Made by a program: the position numbers and the translations under genes. A model generated the notes under the pieces. It worked only from the letters and a program-made list of their open reading frames with translations, made no database searches and was not told the origin of the DNA. From NCBI GenBank assembly GCA_020444005.1, contig JAHLLU010000083.1, positions 1-8,042 of the forward strand: a stretch of 8,042 nt of DNA. The letters are read 5' to 3'. This DNA comes from an archaeon. GTDB taxonomy: Archaea > Thermoproteota > Bathyarchaeia > TCS64. Positions 6,058 to 8,042 of this stretch are shown here, one piece after another. Positions within the stretch are counted from its first letter, which is position 1; each line of letters opens with the position of its first letter.

Positions 6058-7695
6058 CTATCCTACCTTTACGTCTCCACAGACATTGACACGCATACCT
6101 AATGCGTTAAACATGGCTGCCTTAGCCGCCAATGCCTTATCCGCGTCATCTGCTGATGGCGCATAGACTACCTGTATGTGGTTTGCCTTGTGCTTCGCCA
6201 TGAACTGGTCTCGACTCACACCATGAAGTACAGCGCTCATGATTGGCCACTCAGGAGAAGTCGCGTTAAGTCTGCGCTGTGTCTCCTCATCGGGTAGATC
6301 AACCACGGTGCCCCTTCCTATGTCTGCTTCGAGTCCAGTTGGTGTTACGTATACTCGGCTCCAGACTATCTCACCGGGGTGACTGTCTCCCTGTAGAGTT
6401 CCTCCGCCCAAGGGGAAGTACATTGGTGTTTGTCTCATGCTTTTTGCACCCTTGTAGCCGCCTTTGAAATGGCTTGGAGGTGCACTACCGCTGATGAGAA
6501 AGACCCAAACATATTGGTCATTGTAGATTTCACCCCATCTGACGTCATGGAGAGTTGTATCTGGGTTGTACCCCATGGTAGTCCAGATCATGTTTGTCAT
6601 CAACGCATCCACACCTGCTCCTTCATCAACCTCGTTAAAGTGAGGAAGAGCCTGTCCCGGATAGAGCTCCTCGCCTGACTCAGAATAAACTGGTGGGCGA
6701 TCACTGCAGTTTAGTAAGCCCTCTACTAGGTCGCTTGCGGGTGCCATGTCTTTGAGTCCCTGCTGGTACTGGATGCCGATTAGGTTGCACCCGAACTCGT
6801 GGGCGATCCTGACGGCTGCGATGTACATCTTGCACTGTTCATGGATTTGACGCTCGGTTAGCTCTGTTTTCTCGTCAGTTCCTATAATGAACTGCATTCC
6901 CTTCTTGTCTAGCCAGTCCTTGACCTTATCTGCTTCCTCATCCGATACTGTTCTCATCCTAGCGACTAACGCGCTTTGGCTCAATCGTTCCTTATAGATG
7001 CCTAAGGCGTTCAGTAGCTCGTCCTCGATGATGCCGTTATACATGCCCATGCAGCCTTCATCAAAGATTCCCATTACGGCTTTCTCTCTTCTGAGCTGTG
7101 CGGCCAATGTTTCGCCTAGCTTTTTCTCGGCTTCTGGTAGCTTTGAGGTGTCTAATGGTCTCGCGTGGCTAATATCGTGAGTTATCTTGCCTGTCTTGAG
7201 CCACTCTCTTATGCCTGTTAGGAAGAACTCGTCATCAAAGTCCTTGCTCCATATGGTGCTGTAATCAACACCCATCTTTGTGAGACTCGCGTTAAGGTTC
7301 AACATACCTACTAGACCCGGCCACTGTCCACTCCAGTTAGCAAGAGTAAGTATTGGTCCCCTGTGATCGCGTAGTCCTGCGAGTACATGATGGCTGTACT
7401 GCCATACTGATTCAGCTACGATTACTCGCGCATTCTTTGGTATCTTTTTAAAAACGTCCATACCCATTCGCTGAGTCCAGATGAAGCCATGTTTCAGCTC
7501 CTCATCATAAGGGTGCCCACGAATTATCTTGTAGCCTTCCTTCTTGAAGACCTCCTTGACTTTCTCCTCCATCTCCTTCTGGGCAGGCCAGCACTCTTGG
7601 TTTGCGCTGAGCCTTAGATCACCGCTGGTGACGAGGATTATCTCGTTTTCACCTATTGGTTTAGGCTCAGTGACTTTGTATATATTATAACTCAT
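6058..7695 (-). CDS. L-fucose isomerase-family sugar isomerase (FucI-like)
   Basis: A 545-residue ketol isomerase of the L-fucose isomerase family, slightly shorter than E. coli FucI (591). It would interconvert an aldose (L-fucose, L-rhamnose, D-arabinose or similar) and its ketose using Mn2+. Aligned by eye with E. coli FucI as I recall it, the metal ligands Glu337, Asp361 and His528 correspond to Glu355 (in FNEVDEG), Asp384 (in LHDVRW) and His506 (in KANHIQ), so the active site appears intact. Other family blocks are DEGCMGMYN (212-220), the SQSAL segment (239-243) and ISGSAPP (401-407). The N-terminal SGDLRLSAN...CWPAQ block (24-39) is not one I recognise from E. coli FucI, so this is probably a distant subfamily. 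It precedes a RhaB-like kinase by two bases, making a deoxysugar isomerase-kinase module. No Shine-Dalgarno sequence precedes the ATG. The exact sugar is uncertain. Confidence 0.85.
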   Translation of the reverse strand: MSYNIYKVTEPKPIGENEIILVTSGDLRLSANQECWPAQKEMEEKVKEVFKKEGYKIIRGHPYDEELKHGFIWTQRMGMDVFKKIPKNARVIVAESVWQYSHHVLAGLRDHRGPILTLANWSGQWPGLVGMLNLNASLTKMGVDYSTIWSKDFDDEFFLTGIREWLKTGKITHDISHARPLDTSKLPEAEKKLGETLAAQLRREKAVMGIFDEGCMGMYNGIIEDELLNALGIYKERLSQSALVARMRTVSDEEADKVKDWLDKKGMQFIIGTDEKTELTERQIHEQCKMYIAAVRIAHEFGCNLIGIQYQQGLKDMAPASDLVEGLLNCSDRPPVYSESGEELYPGQALPHFNEVDEGAGVDALMTNMIWTTMGYNPDTTLHDVRWGEIYNDQYVWVFLISGSAPPSHFKGGYKGAKSMRQTPMYFPLGGGTLQGDSHPGEIVWSRVYVTPTGLEADIGRGTVVDLPDEETQRRLNATSPEWPIMSAVLHGVSRDQFMAKHKANHIQVVYAPSADDADKALAAKAAMFNALGMRVNVCGDVKVG

Positions 7696-7720
7696 AGTAG
7701 GTTATTGGTGAAATAGGGTG

Positions 7721-7728
7721 ATAAAACT
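7721..7728 (-). promoter_or_regulatory. Possible TATA-like box before the isomerase gene
   Basis: Minus-strand AGTTTTAT is centred about 29 bases before the isomerase ATG and overlaps the pyruvate kinase stop codon. Archaeal spacing would put transcription start only a few bases before the ATG, which fits the lack of a Shine-Dalgarno sequence. The match to a TATA consensus is weak, and read-through from the pyruvate kinase gene is equally possible. Confidence 0.28.
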
Positions 7729-8042
7729 TAGTCTCTGCGCCCCGCTCTATAGAGAATATCCTCTACCTTCAGTATCTCTAAGGTGGTTGTCAACCCCGGA
7801 GCAATCAAGGTGCTACCAGATACCACCTCGATAACATCCTTTCTTGAGATATATCCAAGCTCTACCGCTCTTTTGACCCCACGTATGATTAGCTCATCCC
7901 TGTCTTCTGTCCAAGGTATCTTGAGAGGTCTTACTCCCCAGTACATGTGGAGTCTTCGATTGATTCTTGGGTCTTTTGTGATAGATAGTATGGTTGTCTT
8001 GGGCTTGTGCTTGCTTACCATCAAGGCGCTGAAACCGCTACG
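7728..8042 (-). CDS. pyk: Pyruvate kinase, C-terminal domain; gene runs off the right edge
   Basis: The frame is open to the window edge: codons before the TTG (8024) and ATG (8021) read R-S-G-F-S-A without a stop. The short-ORF starts are therefore internal and this is the 3' end of a longer gene. The 104 visible residues match the pyruvate kinase C-terminal alpha/beta domain. They open with the SG.SA..VSKHKP block, then ILSIT with RR.HMYWGVRP, a helical region with the regulatory-domain spacing, and VVSGST.....TTTLEIL at the end. The enzyme makes pyruvate and ATP from phosphoenolpyruvate; the catalytic barrel lies outside the window. In archaeal and bacterial enzymes this domain often carries the allosteric site. 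It is the first visible gene of the operon, 32 bp before the sugar isomerase, linking deoxysugar breakdown to the end of glycolysis. Confidence 0.88.
   Translation of the reverse strand, partial: RSGFSALMVSKHKPKTTILSITKDPRINRRLHMYWGVRPLKIPWTEDRDELIIRGVKRAVELGYISRKDVIEVVSGSTLIAPGLTTTLEILKVEDILYRAGRRD

Larger units (their letters stand above)
184..7163 (+). repeat. Dispersed strand-polar 7-mer GGTCTCG (10 copies)
   Basis: Exact copies start at 184, 1012, 1442, 2292, 2538, 3337, 4443, 5020, 6207 and 7157, all on the plus strand. I found no CGAGACC (minus-strand copy). About 0.5 copy per strand is expected by chance for a 7-mer in this length. Copies lie in both plus- and minus-strand genes and fall in different reading frames. 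Flanking bases are not conserved, so the unit is the 7-mer itself rather than a longer repeat. Function unknown; see the finding. Confidence 0.7.

Noticed and set aside
4275..6678. Several plus-strand open frames across the phosphoesterase, kinase and isomerase genes
   Set aside because: They lie opposite strongly conserved coding sequence, show no domains and have no ribosome-binding sites.
6058..7695. Apparent loss of a metal-binding glutamate in the isomerase (Gly313 in QQGLKD)
   Set aside because: A second comparison with E. coli FucI as remembered places the Glu337/Asp361/His528 ligands at Glu355, Asp384 and His506, so no key residue seems missing.
7728..8024. A free-standing 98-residue protein starting at the TTG/ATG near 8024
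   Set aside because: The frame stays open to the window edge and the upstream codons continue the pyruvate kinase C-terminal pattern; it is the tail of a larger gene.

Overview
The window looks like a compact, gene-dense piece of an archaeal chromosome. This is inferred from a VapBC pair of archaeal type behind an AT-rich TATA-like promoter with almost no leader, short or absent 5' leaders, weak ribosome-binding sites resembling parts of GGAGGTGATC, and little room between convergent genes. No rRNA marker is present, so the lineage cannot be fixed; an uncultured, moderate-GC archaeon is my best guess. No stretch over 300 bases lacks a gene; the largest gap is 1207-1295. I see no tRNA, rRNA, CRISPR array, insertion sequence or prophage.

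Left part (1-1295): the 3' portion of an HtpX-type membrane zinc protease gene (+) meets, one base apart, a vapBC toxin-antitoxin pair (-). The vapB start codon abuts an AT-rich operator-like array: three tandem 13-bp units plus a perfect 9-bp inverted repeat, ending in the TATA box.

Middle (1296-4146, +): a thiamine-diphosphate enzyme of the acetolactate synthase superfamily, with no small-subunit gene beside it, is followed after 46 bp by an M20 metallo-deacylase that probably starts at TTG. The M20 gene ends by sharing a CTAG with the convergent operon on its right.

Right part (4143-8042, -): a tight operon read right to left. It runs pyruvate kinase (only its C-terminal domain is in the window), L-fucose isomerase-family sugar isomerase, rhamnulokinase (RhaB) and YfcE/MJ0936-type phosphoesterase. 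Gaps are 32 bp, 2 bp and an ATGA overlap. Isomerase plus kinase would turn a 6-deoxyhexose such as L-rhamnose or L-fucose into a ketose 1-phosphate. The aldolase needed next is not in the window. Pyruvate kinase would act at the end of the route from the triose-phosphate product.

The most unexpected signal lies at DNA level. The 7-mer GGTCTCG occurs ten times on the + strand and never on the - strand. It ignores gene direction and reading frame, as a polar chromosomal motif (Chi-like or segregation-like) would.
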